The notes: generated by a model from the letters alone, not told the origin. Shown: positions 9,902 through 20,213, counted from the first letter of the stretch. The stretch is 55,163 nucleotides of DNA from Candidatus Gastranaerophilales bacterium (GCA_016287985.1 JAEEXX010000003.1:1-55163), one strand, 5' to 3'. Program-made: numbers and translations.

Positions 9902-12163
9902 ATGCCAAAAAGAGAGCCCGGTTGTGAACTTGAAAAAGAACTTTTTAAGAATGTTTATGAAAAAACACCTGATTATATAAAAAATTTGGATTTGTTGAAC
10001 TTTGATAATGACGGAGAATTTACGTTTACACTGAAACGTGAGCATCTTTACCCGCATAGCGAGCAAAACCCCGAAGGGTTAGGACTTTTGGAATGGTTTG
10101 CTAATTATTCCAAAGAAGCGAAAGTTTCTACAGCAGGTATAAGGGGACCACAAAATATTCTTTATCCGCAGGACACACGTTTCCCGATTAATCTTGTAGG
10201 AATTGTCCTTGCTACGCTTGCAAAAGCACTAGTTGCTAAAAATAAATACAGAGGGAGCGAAATTCGTAAGCTTGCAGGCTCAGAAGTACGCTACAATTCA
10301 GATTTATATTTGGATGCAATTACAAGAATACAAGCTGCTCAAGGTATTAAAACTCTCATTCCGCAAGGAAGAAAGACTATTCCAATTTGGCTTGCTTCAT
10401 TTCTTTGCTTTAAGTTAGATCTCGTTGGCGGTGAATACATTACGTCAAGCCATGGGATTTCCGTAAAAACTGCGACTAAAGATTTAAATTCCCAAGGAAG
10501 TCAATATTTGCCGGAAGAATCTTTAGAATTTGTAAATAAAATTCAAGAAATATTTAATATCGCCGAAAATGAAGGTTCATATGAAATAAAAATTTCAGCG
10601 AAAGATAACCCTTTAATAGATGAAACCGTTATGGAAGGTTTAAACGACGGCATAGATTTGTATGTTGAATATTTGAAATCCGGTGTTGCTCAAAATCTGG
10701 ATTCAATTAAAAATATGAAAAGACAATTATTTGTCGAATCAGTCGGAGGATGTGCATACAGAACATTGTCCCGCGTACTTGAAAAGCTTGAAATTTCAAA
10801 CAAATATCTTTGGAATAACATAGAAGAAGACCCTTTTTTCCATTCGATAGGGAAATATAATACAGACCCCAAGGGCAACAATGTCTTTTACGACTATTCA
10901 GTTGACGCAACAGTTATTGCTAAACGACCAAACGGTGAAAAATTCTTTCCGGTTATTGAATCAATGCATTATGATGAAAAACTCAAATTTTTACCTATTG
11001 GAACTGTAGTTTTGATTACCGACCCTGACCACGACAGACTCACTGTTTGTCAAATTGAGGCAGTTGGCAATATCCCTAATCTCGATGAACTCGGGATTTC
11101 GTATATCCATCTGGGTGAAGAAAGAATTCTGACCGTTTATACAGCAAACCAAGCGTTTTTAATGCTTATGGATTACAGAGTTAAACAACTCAAACATCAG
11201 GGTAAATTTAAAAACCATCCAAGATTTATGATTAAAACAACTGCTTCCGCCTTAAGCTGGGATGAATGGGCAAAGGCAAATGATATCAAAGTTGTAAATG
11301 TTCCTGTCGGATTTAAAGAAATCGCAAATATAATGAAAAAAGTCGAACTTCAGTTGAGAGAAAATCCTGATAAAGACGTAGTAGTTGAAGACGTTTTCGG
11401 AAATGAAATAAATCTTGGGGTTCAACCGAGATTGATTTTTGGCGGTGAAGAATCCGGCGGTATGATTATGGGCTCTGAAGATTTGATAGAATCTCTCTCC
11501 GGCAGAAAAGCTGTTGCAATGAGAGAAAAGAGTGCAACTGAAGCTATCATAGTTGCATCTTGTTTGGCTGCAAGACTTGAACATGAAAATAAAACTCTTT
11601 CGGAATATTTGGAAGAAATTTTTGAAGAAAATGATATTATTGCAAAATTTGATGTAAGAGAAGACATTTCTTATTACAACGAATCCGAACCTGATATAGA
11701 AAAATTGAAACTTGCTAAATCTGAAGGTGAAAAATTGAGGACAAAAAATGATTTGTTCTATCTTTCTCTTGCAATCGCTTTTCGTGAAGGAAAGATAAAC
11801 CTTGAAAATGTTAAAAATGTACTTAAAGATACGTTTAAAGAATTAAATTTTGATAATTTAACTGATATTAAATTTGTAGGAGACGGAACTTATCTTAAAT
11901 TTTCCGATAAGTATGTTGAAATAAGGCCGTCAGGAACAGACGCAAAAACAAAAGCGTACTCCGGCGGTGAAAATTTAGAATCAATAAGCGAATTTTCCAG
12001 AAGACTCGGAAATTATTCCGGCGAAAGAACTCTGCTCCACAAAGAACTGATTAACGATGAATTTTATGATAATTCTAAAGAAATTGCGATGAAATATTAT
12101 CTTAAATTCGTAGAGAAAGGTGCTGACAGCACAATTTTTAAAATACCGCAATATAACTATTAA
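9902..12163 (+). CDS. Phosphohexomutase-family protein (phosphoglucomutase/phosphomannomutase superfamily)
   Basis: 753 aa; TSSHGI in place of the phosphoserine loop; DPDHDR metal loop; FGGEESGG sugar loop; RPSGTDAKTK phosphate loop. Confidence 0.85.
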   Translation: MPKREPGCELEKELFKNVYEKTPDYIKNLDLLNFDNDGEFTFTLKREHLYPHSEQNPEGLGLLEWFANYSKEAKVSTAGIRGPQNILYPQDTRFPINLVGIVLATLAKALVAKNKYRGSEIRKLAGSEVRYNSDLYLDAITRIQAAQGIKTLIPQGRKTIPIWLASFLCFKLDLVGGEYITSSHGISVKTATKDLNSQGSQYLPEESLEFVNKIQEIFNIAENEGSYEIKISAKDNPLIDETVMEGLNDGIDLYVEYLKSGVAQNLDSIKNMKRQLFVESVGGCAYRTLSRVLEKLEISNKYLWNNIEEDPFFHSIGKYNTDPKGNNVFYDYSVDATVIAKRPNGEKFFPVIESMHYDEKLKFLPIGTVVLITDPDHDRLTVCQIEAVGNIPNLDELGISYIHLGEERILTVYTANQAFLMLMDYRVKQLKHQGKFKNHPRFMIKTTASALSWDEWAKANDIKVVNVPVGFKEIANIMKKVELQLRENPDKDVVVEDVFGNEINLGVQPRLIFGGEESGGMIMGSEDLIESLSGRKAVAMREKSATEAIIVASCLAARLEHENKTLSEYLEEIFEENDIIAKFDVREDISYYNESEPDIEKLKLAKSEGEKLRTKNDLFYLSLAIAFREGKINLENVKNVLKDTFKELNFDNLTDIKFVGDGTYLKFSDKYVEIRPSGTDAKTKAYSGGENLESISEFSRRLGNYSGERTLLHKELINDEFYDNSKEIAMKYYLKFVEKGADSTIFKIPQYNY

Positions 12164-12171
12164 GAATAAGT

Positions 12172-12576
12172 ATGAAAAATAATTTGAGTAAATTTTGGTT
12201 TAATATTTCCGACAAAATCCGATTTTTAATTGTCGGAATATTTAACTTTCTCGTTTCGTATTGCATTTATTCTGCACTGGTTTTTGTTTTTGGAGAAAAT
12301 TTTTATCAATTCTCGCTTGCACTGTCATGGACAATATCTTCTATAGTTTCTTTTACCACTCAGAGAACATTTGTTTTTCCTGTTAGAGGTAATATTATAA
12401 AGCAATACTTAAAATGCTGTACTACGTGGTTTTTTAGCTATTTAATAAACGCTTTTTTATTGTGGTTTATAGTAGAACAATTAAAAATCAACGTATATTT
12501 GGGACAATTACTCGCAGTGTCAGCCAGCGCAGTGTTTAACTACATAATGTTCAAAATTTTTGCGTTCAGAAAATAA
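12172..12576 (+). CDS. GtrA family membrane protein
   Basis: 134 aa; FLIVGIFNFLVSYCIYSALVF; four TM; VSASAVFNYIMFKIFAFRK C-terminus. Confidence 0.85.
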   Translation: MKNNLSKFWFNISDKIRFLIVGIFNFLVSYCIYSALVFVFGENFYQFSLALSWTISSIVSFTTQRTFVFPVRGNIIKQYLKCCTTWFFSYLINAFLLWFIVEQLKINVYLGQLLAVSASAVFNYIMFKIFAFRK

Positions 12577-14370
12577 TTAGATACTATGAAACTTAACCAA
12601 ATCCTGTTTGCGCATTCTGATATTTTCGGGAGTAATTTCAACAAGTTCATCATCACCAATATATTCAAGGCATTCCTCAAGCGAAAGCTCTTTATGTGCC
12701 TGCAATGTGACCATAACATCGGCTGTTGCACTTCGCATATTTGTAAGTTTTTTGGTTTTACAAATATTTACAACAATATCCTGAGCTTTATTACCTTCCC
12801 CGATTATCATACCTCTGTAAACCTTTGTATGCGGAGTCACAAAGAATACACCTCTGTCTTCAAATTGTGCTAACGCATAAGGAACAGCCTCGCCTTGTTC
12901 ATGAGCAAGAATTGAACCGCTTCTCTGTTTCGGGATATCACCTGCATAAGGCTTATACTCGTCAAATGTATGATACATAATACCATCGCCTCTGGTCATT
13001 CTTATAAATTCAGAACGAAAACCAATTAAACCCCGCGCAGGAATTGAGAACTTCATCTTTGTTCTGCTATTCGAGTTACTCATTTCAAGCATTGTGGCTT
13101 TTCTTCCCGAGAGTCGATCAATAACACTTCCTGCATATTCTTCAGGAACATCGATAAGCAGATTTTCAAAAGGTTCGCAATGCTCACCGTTAATTTCTTT
13201 ATATATAACTTCCGGCTTTGAAACTTGAAATTCGAATCCTTCACGACGCATTGTTTCTATTAATATACCCAGATGAAGCTCCCCTCTTCCTGACACTTTG
13301 AAACAATCCGTAGAATCTGTATCTTCAACCCTTAAACTCACATTTTTCTCAAGTTCATCATAGAGCCTTTTTCTAATCTGTCTTGATGTTACAAATTTGC
13401 CTTCTTGACCGGCATAAGGACTGTCATTTACAGAAAAATTCATCTGCAATGTCGGTTCATCAACCTTTATTAATGGCAATGGATTAATATTGTTTGGGTC
13501 GCACAATGTTTCACCAATATGAATATCTGAGAACCCTGCAATACCTACAATATCACCCGCTTCTGCAGATTCAATTTCAACCCGGCCTAAATCTTTAAAT
13601 CCAAATAGCTTTGTTATTTTCCCCTTAGCAACAGAACCGTCTGCTTTCACCCACGCTACAATGTCTTGCGAATGAACAACTCCGTTAGCTATTCTCCCTA
13701 CTACGATTCGGCCTACATAATCATTATAGTCAAGAGTTGTAGCTCTAAATTGGAATGGCTTTGAGGAATCACCTTCAGGCTCTTTAATATTTTCAATAAT
13801 ACAATCGAGCAACGGCACCATATCTTTTCGAGGGTCATCAAGTTCTTTAATTGCAAACCCATTTAAACTGCTTGAAAATATAAAAGGAAAATCTATTAAA
13901 TCTTCTCTGTCAGTGAGTTCTGTAAATAAGTCAAACACCTTATCCAATGAAGTTAAAGGCTCAGCCGCAGGTTTATCAATTTTATTTATTACAACTATAA
14001 TCTTAATTCCTAATTCTAAAGCCTTGGAAAGTACGAATCTGGTTTGGGGCATAGGCCCTTCCGCAGCATCAACAATGAGTAGAGCACCGTCTACCATTCC
14101 CAATACACGTTCAACTTCCCCTCCAAAGTCTGCATGCCCCGGAGTATCAACAACATTTATCTTAACACCTTTGTATTCTATAGAAATATTTTTAGAAAGT
14201 ATGGTAATTCCCCTTTCACGTTCGAGGTCGTTACTATCAAGCACTCTTTCCTGCACCTGTTGATTTGCTCTAAACACCCCGCTTTGTTTTAAAAGACAGT
14301 CTACAAGAGTCGTCTTGCCGTGGTCAACGTGCGCAATAATTGCAATATTTCTTATATTTTCAGATGACAT
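12577..14370 (-). CDS. typA: Ribosome-associated GTPase TypA/BipA
   Basis: 597 aa; IAIIAHVDHGKTTLVDCLLKQSG; DTPGHADFGGEVERVL; NKIDKP; TRGDGIMYHTFDEY. Confidence 0.96.
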   Translation of the reverse strand: MSSENIRNIAIIAHVDHGKTTLVDCLLKQSGVFRANQQVQERVLDSNDLERERGITILSKNISIEYKGVKINVVDTPGHADFGGEVERVLGMVDGALLIVDAAEGPMPQTRFVLSKALELGIKIIVVINKIDKPAAEPLTSLDKVFDLFTELTDREDLIDFPFIFSSSLNGFAIKELDDPRKDMVPLLDCIIENIKEPEGDSSKPFQFRATTLDYNDYVGRIVVGRIANGVVHSQDIVAWVKADGSVAKGKITKLFGFKDLGRVEIESAEAGDIVGIAGFSDIHIGETLCDPNNINPLPLIKVDEPTLQMNFSVNDSPYAGQEGKFVTSRQIRKRLYDELEKNVSLRVEDTDSTDCFKVSGRGELHLGILIETMRREGFEFQVSKPEVIYKEINGEHCEPFENLLIDVPEEYAGSVIDRLSGRKATMLEMSNSNSRTKMKFSIPARGLIGFRSEFIRMTRGDGIMYHTFDEYKPYAGDIPKQRSGSILAHEQGEAVPYALAQFEDRGVFFVTPHTKVYRGMIIGEGNKAQDIVVNICKTKKLTNMRSATADVMVTLQAHKELSLEECLEYIGDDELVEITPENIRMRKQDLVKFHSI

Positions 14371-14533
14371 AATTCTTTACCCGTTATCTCTGGTGTACTA
14401 TTTACACTTTTATTGTATGGGCTAAAGCTCTAAATGCAATATCGCAATCAACAAGCCGGAAATATACCTACAATCACTTATTCACTCAAAAGTTGTTGAT
14501 ATTTATTTTATTTTTGCAGTTAAAAATCATATT

Positions 14534-14555
14534 TCAAAATATACTTTTTGATGTA
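14534..14555 (+). promoter_or_regulatory. Palindrome-like motif TCAAAATATACTTTTTGATGTA upstream of the MCE gene (possible operator)
   Basis: 19/22 identity by eye to CCAAAATATACATTTTGGTGTA near 40296-40318; ~42 bp upstream of the ATG at 14597. Confidence 0.4.
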
Positions 14556-14596
14556 TATTTATGGTAATATAAGGGAAATCACAAGATGGTAATTAC

Positions 14597-15271
14597 ATGT
14601 TTAAAATAAAAAGAGAAAAAGATGCTTTGTATATTTCTCACAGTGCCGAACTCTTAATTTGGCTTATTGTAATCTTGATTATTGTTGCCATTTCCTCATT
14701 TAGCTTTATCTATAAATCAAAAAACGATGAAAATGATTATCAGGTATTCTTACCCGATGTTGACGGATTGACTGTCGGAGCTGCCGTTAGGATGATGGGA
14801 GTGGAAGTCGGGCATGTCGTCAAAGTTAAGCCTGTAAAGGATGAGGTCTATGTTAAGTTTATATTAACTAATCCCGATGTACACATTCCTCAAGGAACAT
14901 CTGTTACAGTAGAATTCAGCGGAATGGCGGGTTCAAAGTCTTTAGAATTATATTTACCTGATGAAAATACATATATTGATAAATCGACCCCTATAATGAC
15001 TGTAAATCCGCCGAAAAGACTTCATGATGCATTAAAACTACTGGATGACATGTACAAAAAATTGGGTTCAATAATATACACATGCTCTTCTTTCGGTAAA
15101 AAGCTTAATGAAGCAGACTTGAAGATTGAGCAAAACAGCAACCATTCAGAAAAAGATTTTGACGGTCTTATAAGATATTCAAATGAATTTTTGGAAAATT
15201 CAACGCAAAAAGCAGATGAAGTAAGGAAAAATATTGAAGGATTTAAGAAAAATGGAAAAGAATTACAGTAA
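14597..15271 (+). CDS. MCE/MlaD family protein
   Basis: 224 aa; N-terminal TM; YQVFLPDVDGLTVGAAVRMMGVEVGHVVKV MCE-domain signature. Confidence 0.88.
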   Translation: MFKIKREKDALYISHSAELLIWLIVILIIVAISSFSFIYKSKNDENDYQVFLPDVDGLTVGAAVRMMGVEVGHVVKVKPVKDEVYVKFILTNPDVHIPQGTSVTVEFSGMAGSKSLELYLPDENTYIDKSTPIMTVNPPKRLHDALKLLDDMYKKLGSIIYTCSSFGKKLNEADLKIEQNSNHSEKDFDGLIRYSNEFLENSTQKADEVRKNIEGFKKNGKELQ

Positions 15272-15911
15272 CCTGAAAGTGGTGGAAAATCCTATAGTTA
15301 ATCAAAGTTTGTGTACCATAAGAGCAAAAAATACAGATACACAAGGGGTCAGATTAGCTGCAAGGAAACTTACGAGGATTTTGCTTTATGAGGCGACAAA
15401 AAATTTGCCGCAAACAGAAGTGGAGGTTGAAACTCCTCTTACAAAATTTATGGCAAAGACTATAAATCAAGATATTACTATAATAATTTCTCCGATTTTA
15501 AGAGCAGGTTTAATTTTTACCGATGAAGCGGTTGATATTCTTCCTCAGGCGACAATAAGACATATAGGAATGTATCGTGATGAAAAAACACTAAAACCGG
15601 TTTGGTATTACAATAAAGTTCCAATGCCTGTCGATAATCCGGATAATTACTATGTTTATATTACAGACCCAATGCTTGCAACAGGAAATTCTCTTATCGA
15701 AGCTATAAGACTTTATACCGAGAAAGGTATACCGCAAAAAAACATTTGCTGTGTTTGTATGATTTCAGCTCCACAGGGGATTGATGCAGTATTTACGGAA
15801 TTTCCTAACATAACTCTAATAGTGGCCGCAGTTGATTCACATCTTAATGAAAAAGGTTATATCGTTCCGGGCATGGGCGATGCAGGAGACAGAATCTTTA
15901 ATACTTTATAA
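15252..15911 (+). CDS. upp: Uracil phosphoribosyltransferase
   Basis: SPILRAGLIFTDEAVDILPQATIRHIGMYRDEKTLKPVWYYNKVP; ITDPMLATGNSLIEAI; GMGDAGDRIFNTL C-terminus. Confidence 0.95.
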   Translation: MEKNYSNLKVVENPIVNQSLCTIRAKNTDTQGVRLAARKLTRILLYEATKNLPQTEVEVETPLTKFMAKTINQDITIIISPILRAGLIFTDEAVDILPQATIRHIGMYRDEKTLKPVWYYNKVPMPVDNPDNYYVYITDPMLATGNSLIEAIRLYTEKGIPQKNICCVCMISAPQGIDAVFTEFPNITLIVAAVDSHLNEKGYIVPGMGDAGDRIFNTL

Positions 15912-15928
15912 AAGAAAGGAAAAATACT

Positions 15929-16438
15929 ATGATTAATGAAAAATTGCAACAAGCATTTAACGAACAAATCAACAAGGAATTTTATTCAGAATATCTTTAT
16001 TTATCGATGAAGGTAAAATTTATGGAATGGAATCTTCAAGGCTTTGTAAATTGGTTTGGAGTCCAGGTGCAAGAAGAACATGCTCATGGAATGGGAATGT
16101 TTGATTACCTTGATGAAAGAGGGGGGCAAATAAGATTGGAAGCTATTGGAAAACCTGAATTCCACGGAACAACACCTCTTGAAATTTTTGAAGAAGTTTT
16201 AAAACATGAACAATTTGTTACAGCAAGTATTAATCATGTAGCAGATGTAGCTGAAGAAGTAAAAGATAGAGCTGCTTTGCATCTTCTTGACTGGTACATA
16301 AAAGAACAAGTCGAAGAGGAAGCAAATGTAGGTAGTCTTTTAGCAACATTAAGACTTATTGGTGATGACAAAAAAGCGTTGCTAATGCTTGATAAAGACC
16401 TTGCAGCAAGAACATTCGTTCAGCCGGTTATTGGTTAG
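15929..16438 (+). CDS. ftnA: Non-heme ferritin
   Basis: 169 aa; EQINKEFYSEYLYLSM; QEEHAHGMGMFDYLDERGG; WYIKEQVEEEANVGSL. Confidence 0.95.
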   Translation: MINEKLQQAFNEQINKEFYSEYLYLSMKVKFMEWNLQGFVNWFGVQVQEEHAHGMGMFDYLDERGGQIRLEAIGKPEFHGTTPLEIFEEVLKHEQFVTASINHVADVAEEVKDRAALHLLDWYIKEQVEEEANVGSLLATLRLIGDDKKALLMLDKDLAARTFVQPVIG

Positions 16439-16584
16439 TTAAGTTAATAAGAGAAAAGTTAATAAGTTAATAAGTTAATAAGCGGGTTAAAAATATAAAA
16501 TTACAATTCTCCCTCTCTTCATAAGCATAGGGAGAAGTTTTAATAACTTGCTTATTAACTTAACTCTTATTAACTTATTAACTC
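16437..16584. repeat. Palindromic intergenic element: AAGTTAATAAG repeats in inverted orientation around a central hairpin (TTCTCCCT...AGGGAGAA)
   Basis: Left arm 16438-16492, right arm 16541-16584, perfect 8-bp central stem 16507-16514/16529-16536. Confidence 0.8.
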
Positions 16585-16586
16585 AA

Positions 16587-17708
16587 TCACAACGAACCAG
16601 TTATCTTCCCTAGCACAACTCTTTTATCAGCGCCTGTGCAGGAGGGAAGATTGTTTGGTATACCATAGTATGTACAATAACCCAATAGCGCAAATGCCAT
16701 AACTTCTTTATAATTGTTTGAAATTCCGTAATCTTCATGTGTTTTGAGTTCGATTCTTTTTGGTAAATATTGACGTAAAAATTTCATCATAGTTTTATTA
16801 TAAGCTCCACCACCGCCAATAACCGCAGTATCTACATGAACTTGGGGGTAAATAAACCTTTCATAAGCTTGTGCAATTGTTTTAGCTGTTAAAGCTGTAA
16901 GCGTTGCTATAATATCTTTTGCCTCTGGTGGTGCTGACTTTAAGATATTTTCTATATATTTTGTCGAAAAATATTCTCTACCTGTAGTTTTAGGGGGTTC
17001 AAGGAAGTAGTATTCATCCTGCAAAAGGCAATCCAGCCAGCTTTCACAGATATTCCCTTCCGCAGCAATTGCACCATCTTTGTCATATTTTTGATTAAAG
17101 AATTTTTGAACACAGTAATCAATCATAATATTTCCGCAGCCCGTATCAAAGCCAAATGTATCACATTCATCAGACACGACTGTTACATTTGATATTCCGC
17201 CGATATTTTGCACTAAAGAATTTTTAAACCAAACATTATCGGCAAAACAAACCAAAGGTGCACCCTGTCCGCCTTGTGCAATATCAGCTTCTCTATAATT
17301 GGATATTACAGTGCAGCCTGTTTCTTTCGCAATAACTGAACTCTCACCTATTTGCAATGTACTTTTTAATGAAATATTATCAAGTTTTTCATCAAATGGA
17401 TAATGATAAACAGTCTGACCGTGAGATGATATAAAATCAGGTTTCCCAAATTCTCCAATTAAAATATTTGCAGCATCTGCAAAACATTTTCCAACAGCAA
17501 AATTAAGCTGACAAAGCTCTTTAATATTTATATCGCCTCTGAATGCCGAAAAAATCTTTGCACGAATATGCTCCGGGTATGGATGATTGATTCCCTGCAG
17601 CAATTTTACCGACATATCAGGAAAGACTTCGCAAAGTCCTGCATCAATTGAATCACAGGAAGTGCCTGACATAAGAGCTATAACTTTTTTGGGTTCTTTT
17701 TCTTCCAT
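16587..17708 (-). CDS. anmK: Anhydro-N-acetylmuramic acid kinase
   Basis: 373 aa; ALMSGTSCDSIDAGLCE; SSHGQTVYH; GFDTGCGNIMIDYC; GGGGAYN. Confidence 0.95.
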   Translation of the reverse strand: MEEKEPKKVIALMSGTSCDSIDAGLCEVFPDMSVKLLQGINHPYPEHIRAKIFSAFRGDINIKELCQLNFAVGKCFADAANILIGEFGKPDFISSHGQTVYHYPFDEKLDNISLKSTLQIGESSVIAKETGCTVISNYREADIAQGGQGAPLVCFADNVWFKNSLVQNIGGISNVTVVSDECDTFGFDTGCGNIMIDYCVQKFFNQKYDKDGAIAAEGNICESWLDCLLQDEYYFLEPPKTTGREYFSTKYIENILKSAPPEAKDIIATLTALTAKTIAQAYERFIYPQVHVDTAVIGGGGAYNKTMMKFLRQYLPKRIELKTHEDYGISNNYKEVMAFALLGYCTYYGIPNNLPSCTGADKRVVLGKITGSL

Positions 17709-17717
17709 AAGAATCTA

Positions 17718-18443
17718 TTATGTCCAATATTTGTCGAGCCAAGTTGTCGGTTTAACGTATCTCAACCCGCCTTTACCTTTAAACCCTGCCCTTGCCTGTT
17801 CAGGAGTCGGTCGCCCATGGAACACGATAATCTTGGCTTCTTCCGGGTCTTTTGGAAGCAAAAAGAAATTGAGCGGGAACGGCTGCAAACAATTACGCTT
17901 AAAACTTACACACCAAGCAGATGGCCAGTATCTCAAAATTCCTTTTTCATGCATTTGATATGATAAAAATGCCTGTTCATTTTTATAATCATGCCTTATT
18001 TCATTACCCAATTTATAGAAATTTTCCAAAACTTCAGGATATTTTCCGACTTCGAATCTGAAAACAGAAGAATTTCCAATAATATCTTTCGGGAAATCCC
18101 AGTCTTTTACAATAAAGAAATCCCCTTCTATTTCAAAAAACGGGTCAAGACACTGCCTGATTACAATATCTAAATCCAAAAATAGGGCTGTTCCTTTTAA
18201 ATCAGCAAGTTCTTTATTGAACAAGGATAATTTTCTCCAGCCTTTGTCACCGATATTAGGATTGTCACTGTACGGCGGAAGTTCCCTTGTTTCTATTCCT
18301 TCAACCAAACCTTCAGTATTATCCGTAAAACATACAAATCTGTGCGGAATCGTTAAATTTTTTTCAACCATCCTATAAAGGCGATTAACATATTCCGGCC
18401 CAAACTTTGTTCCCCATTTTATACAAATAACATTCTTTTCCAT
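17718..18443 (-). CDS. Putative glycosyltransferase
   Basis: CIKWGTKFGPEYVNRLYRMV; LFLDLDIVI DxD-like motif; VFHGRPTP. Confidence 0.65.
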   Translation of the reverse strand: MEKNVICIKWGTKFGPEYVNRLYRMVEKNLTIPHRFVCFTDNTEGLVEGIETRELPPYSDNPNIGDKGWRKLSLFNKELADLKGTALFLDLDIVIRQCLDPFFEIEGDFFIVKDWDFPKDIIGNSSVFRFEVGKYPEVLENFYKLGNEIRHDYKNEQAFLSYQMHEKGILRYWPSAWCVSFKRNCLQPFPLNFFLLPKDPEEAKIIVFHGRPTPEQARAGFKGKGGLRYVKPTTWLDKYWT

Positions 18444-18559
18444 ATACTCTCCTAAAATCAAGCTCTTGTTTTAATTTAAAAACAAATATAAAGGGTTGTC
18501 AATTTAAATAGTGAATACTAAAGAATAAAAAAACAAAACTTTTGCAGTATAATTACCAT

Positions 18560-19891
18560 ATGAACATCATTGACGAATTTGATACTATAGCTGCGGTTGC
18601 TACTCCGTTCGGGAACGGAGGTGTTGGAATTATACGTATTTCAGGCGAAAAAGCCTTTGAAATAATCAAGAAGATTTTTTCAAACCCAAAATTTGAACCT
18701 AAGAAATTTAATTTTGGTAAAATTGCGGATGGAGGAACTATTATAGATGAGGTTATAGTTCTTCCGTTTTTTGCACCAAACAGCTATACAGGAGAAGATG
18801 TCATTGAAATTCAATGCCATGGCGGGGTAAATGTAATAAAAAATATCCTCGATTTAGTTTTAAAAAATGGTGCGAGAATGGCAGAAAAAGGCGAATTTAC
18901 AAAACGTGCATTCTTGAACAAGCGAATGGATTTGTCTCAAGCGGAAGCTGTTGCCGATATTATTCATTCAAAGACTTCTGAATTTGCAAAAGTTTCTGTG
19001 AAAAATCTTTCCGGTTCTTTAAAGGAAAAAACAAATGAAATTCGCAACGATATTTTTGAAATTTTATCTAAAATCACTGCAGGAATTGATTTTCCTGAAG
19101 ATGTTAAAGAACCGGAATATGATTATTTGGTTGAAACTTTTGAAAATATAATCTCAAAAATTAATGAAGTACTTGCAGGAGCAAATTCATCAAATATTTT
19201 GAGGCAGGGTATTTCTGTTGCAATTGTCGGAAAACCTAATGTCGGAAAATCCTCTTTGTTTAATGCTCTCTTAAGTTTGGATAGAGCAATTGTTACTGAT
19301 ATTGCAGGTACGACAAGAGATATACTTAAAGAAACTCTGGATTTGGGAATTCCCGTTACTCTTATAGATACAGCCGGCATTCATAATGAAAGTGAAAACA
19401 AAGTTGAATCAATCGGGATTGAGTATTCCAAACAAACTTTGAATGACGCTGATTTGGTATTGTTTGTTTATGATGCAAGTCAAGGAATAAACGAAGATGA
19501 CAAAAAAATTCTTGAACTCATAAAAGACAAAAATCATATAATCATTGCAAATAAATCCGATTTAGCAGAGAAACATAACAAAGACGAAATTTTTCTCTCA
19601 GCCCTTACTGGTGATGGTATAAATGAACTTCGGAAAACTCTGACTTCAAAAGTGTGTGAATTTGAACCGGAGAATTTGGAGTTTGTTACAAATACAAGAC
19701 AACAAAATTGCTTGAGAAAAGCAAAATCTGCACTTGAGCAGGCATTATTGGCCGCACAGCTTAAAGAACTTCAGGATTTAATATCAATAGATGTAAAATC
19801 AGCGATTTTGGCTCTTGATGAATTAACGGGAGAGTTAATTACTGACGATGTTTTGGATAATATCTTTGAGCATTTTTGTATTGGGAAGTAA
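18560..19891 (+). CDS. mnmE: tRNA uridine-5-carboxymethylaminomethyl(34) GTPase MnmE
   Basis: DTIAAVATPFGNGGVGIIRISG; GKPNVGKSSLFNALL; IAGTTRD; C-terminal FCIGK. Confidence 0.96.
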   Translation: MNIIDEFDTIAAVATPFGNGGVGIIRISGEKAFEIIKKIFSNPKFEPKKFNFGKIADGGTIIDEVIVLPFFAPNSYTGEDVIEIQCHGGVNVIKNILDLVLKNGARMAEKGEFTKRAFLNKRMDLSQAEAVADIIHSKTSEFAKVSVKNLSGSLKEKTNEIRNDIFEILSKITAGIDFPEDVKEPEYDYLVETFENIISKINEVLAGANSSNILRQGISVAIVGKPNVGKSSLFNALLSLDRAIVTDIAGTTRDILKETLDLGIPVTLIDTAGIHNESENKVESIGIEYSKQTLNDADLVLFVYDASQGINEDDKKILELIKDKNHIIIANKSDLAEKHNKDEIFLSALTGDGINELRKTLTSKVCEFEPENLEFVTNTRQQNCLRKAKSALEQALLAAQLKELQDLISIDVKSAILALDELTGELITDDVLDNIFEHFCIGK

Positions 19892-19986
19892 TTAAGCGGC
19901 TGTGTGATTCTTTCCCACTTATCATTTATTACGAATTTTCCTTGAAACTTCTGAAATATTCTCCCTTATTTACCCCCAAAAAAAAA

Positions 19987-20019
19987 CCTTTCTTTTTGGA
20001 AAGGCTTGGAATTTTTTTA
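19987..20019 (+). terminator. Candidate rho-independent terminator
   Basis: CCTTTC-loop-GGAAAGG stem followed shortly by a T7 run. Confidence 0.5.
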
Positions 20020-20213
20020 ATAATTCCTCATGTTAGAAGGTTAGTGTGTAGGTTGTATGAAAGGTAGTGTTATGTGTTTTCTTATTTATTGCTTACATAT
20101 ATATAAAGTATTTCTTTTTTGCATAATTGCATAGTTTTAGAAAATTGTTACAAAACTTAATATTTTGAATCATGAAACATTGTGATAGAATGGTTGAAAT
20201 GGAGGTGTGTGTT

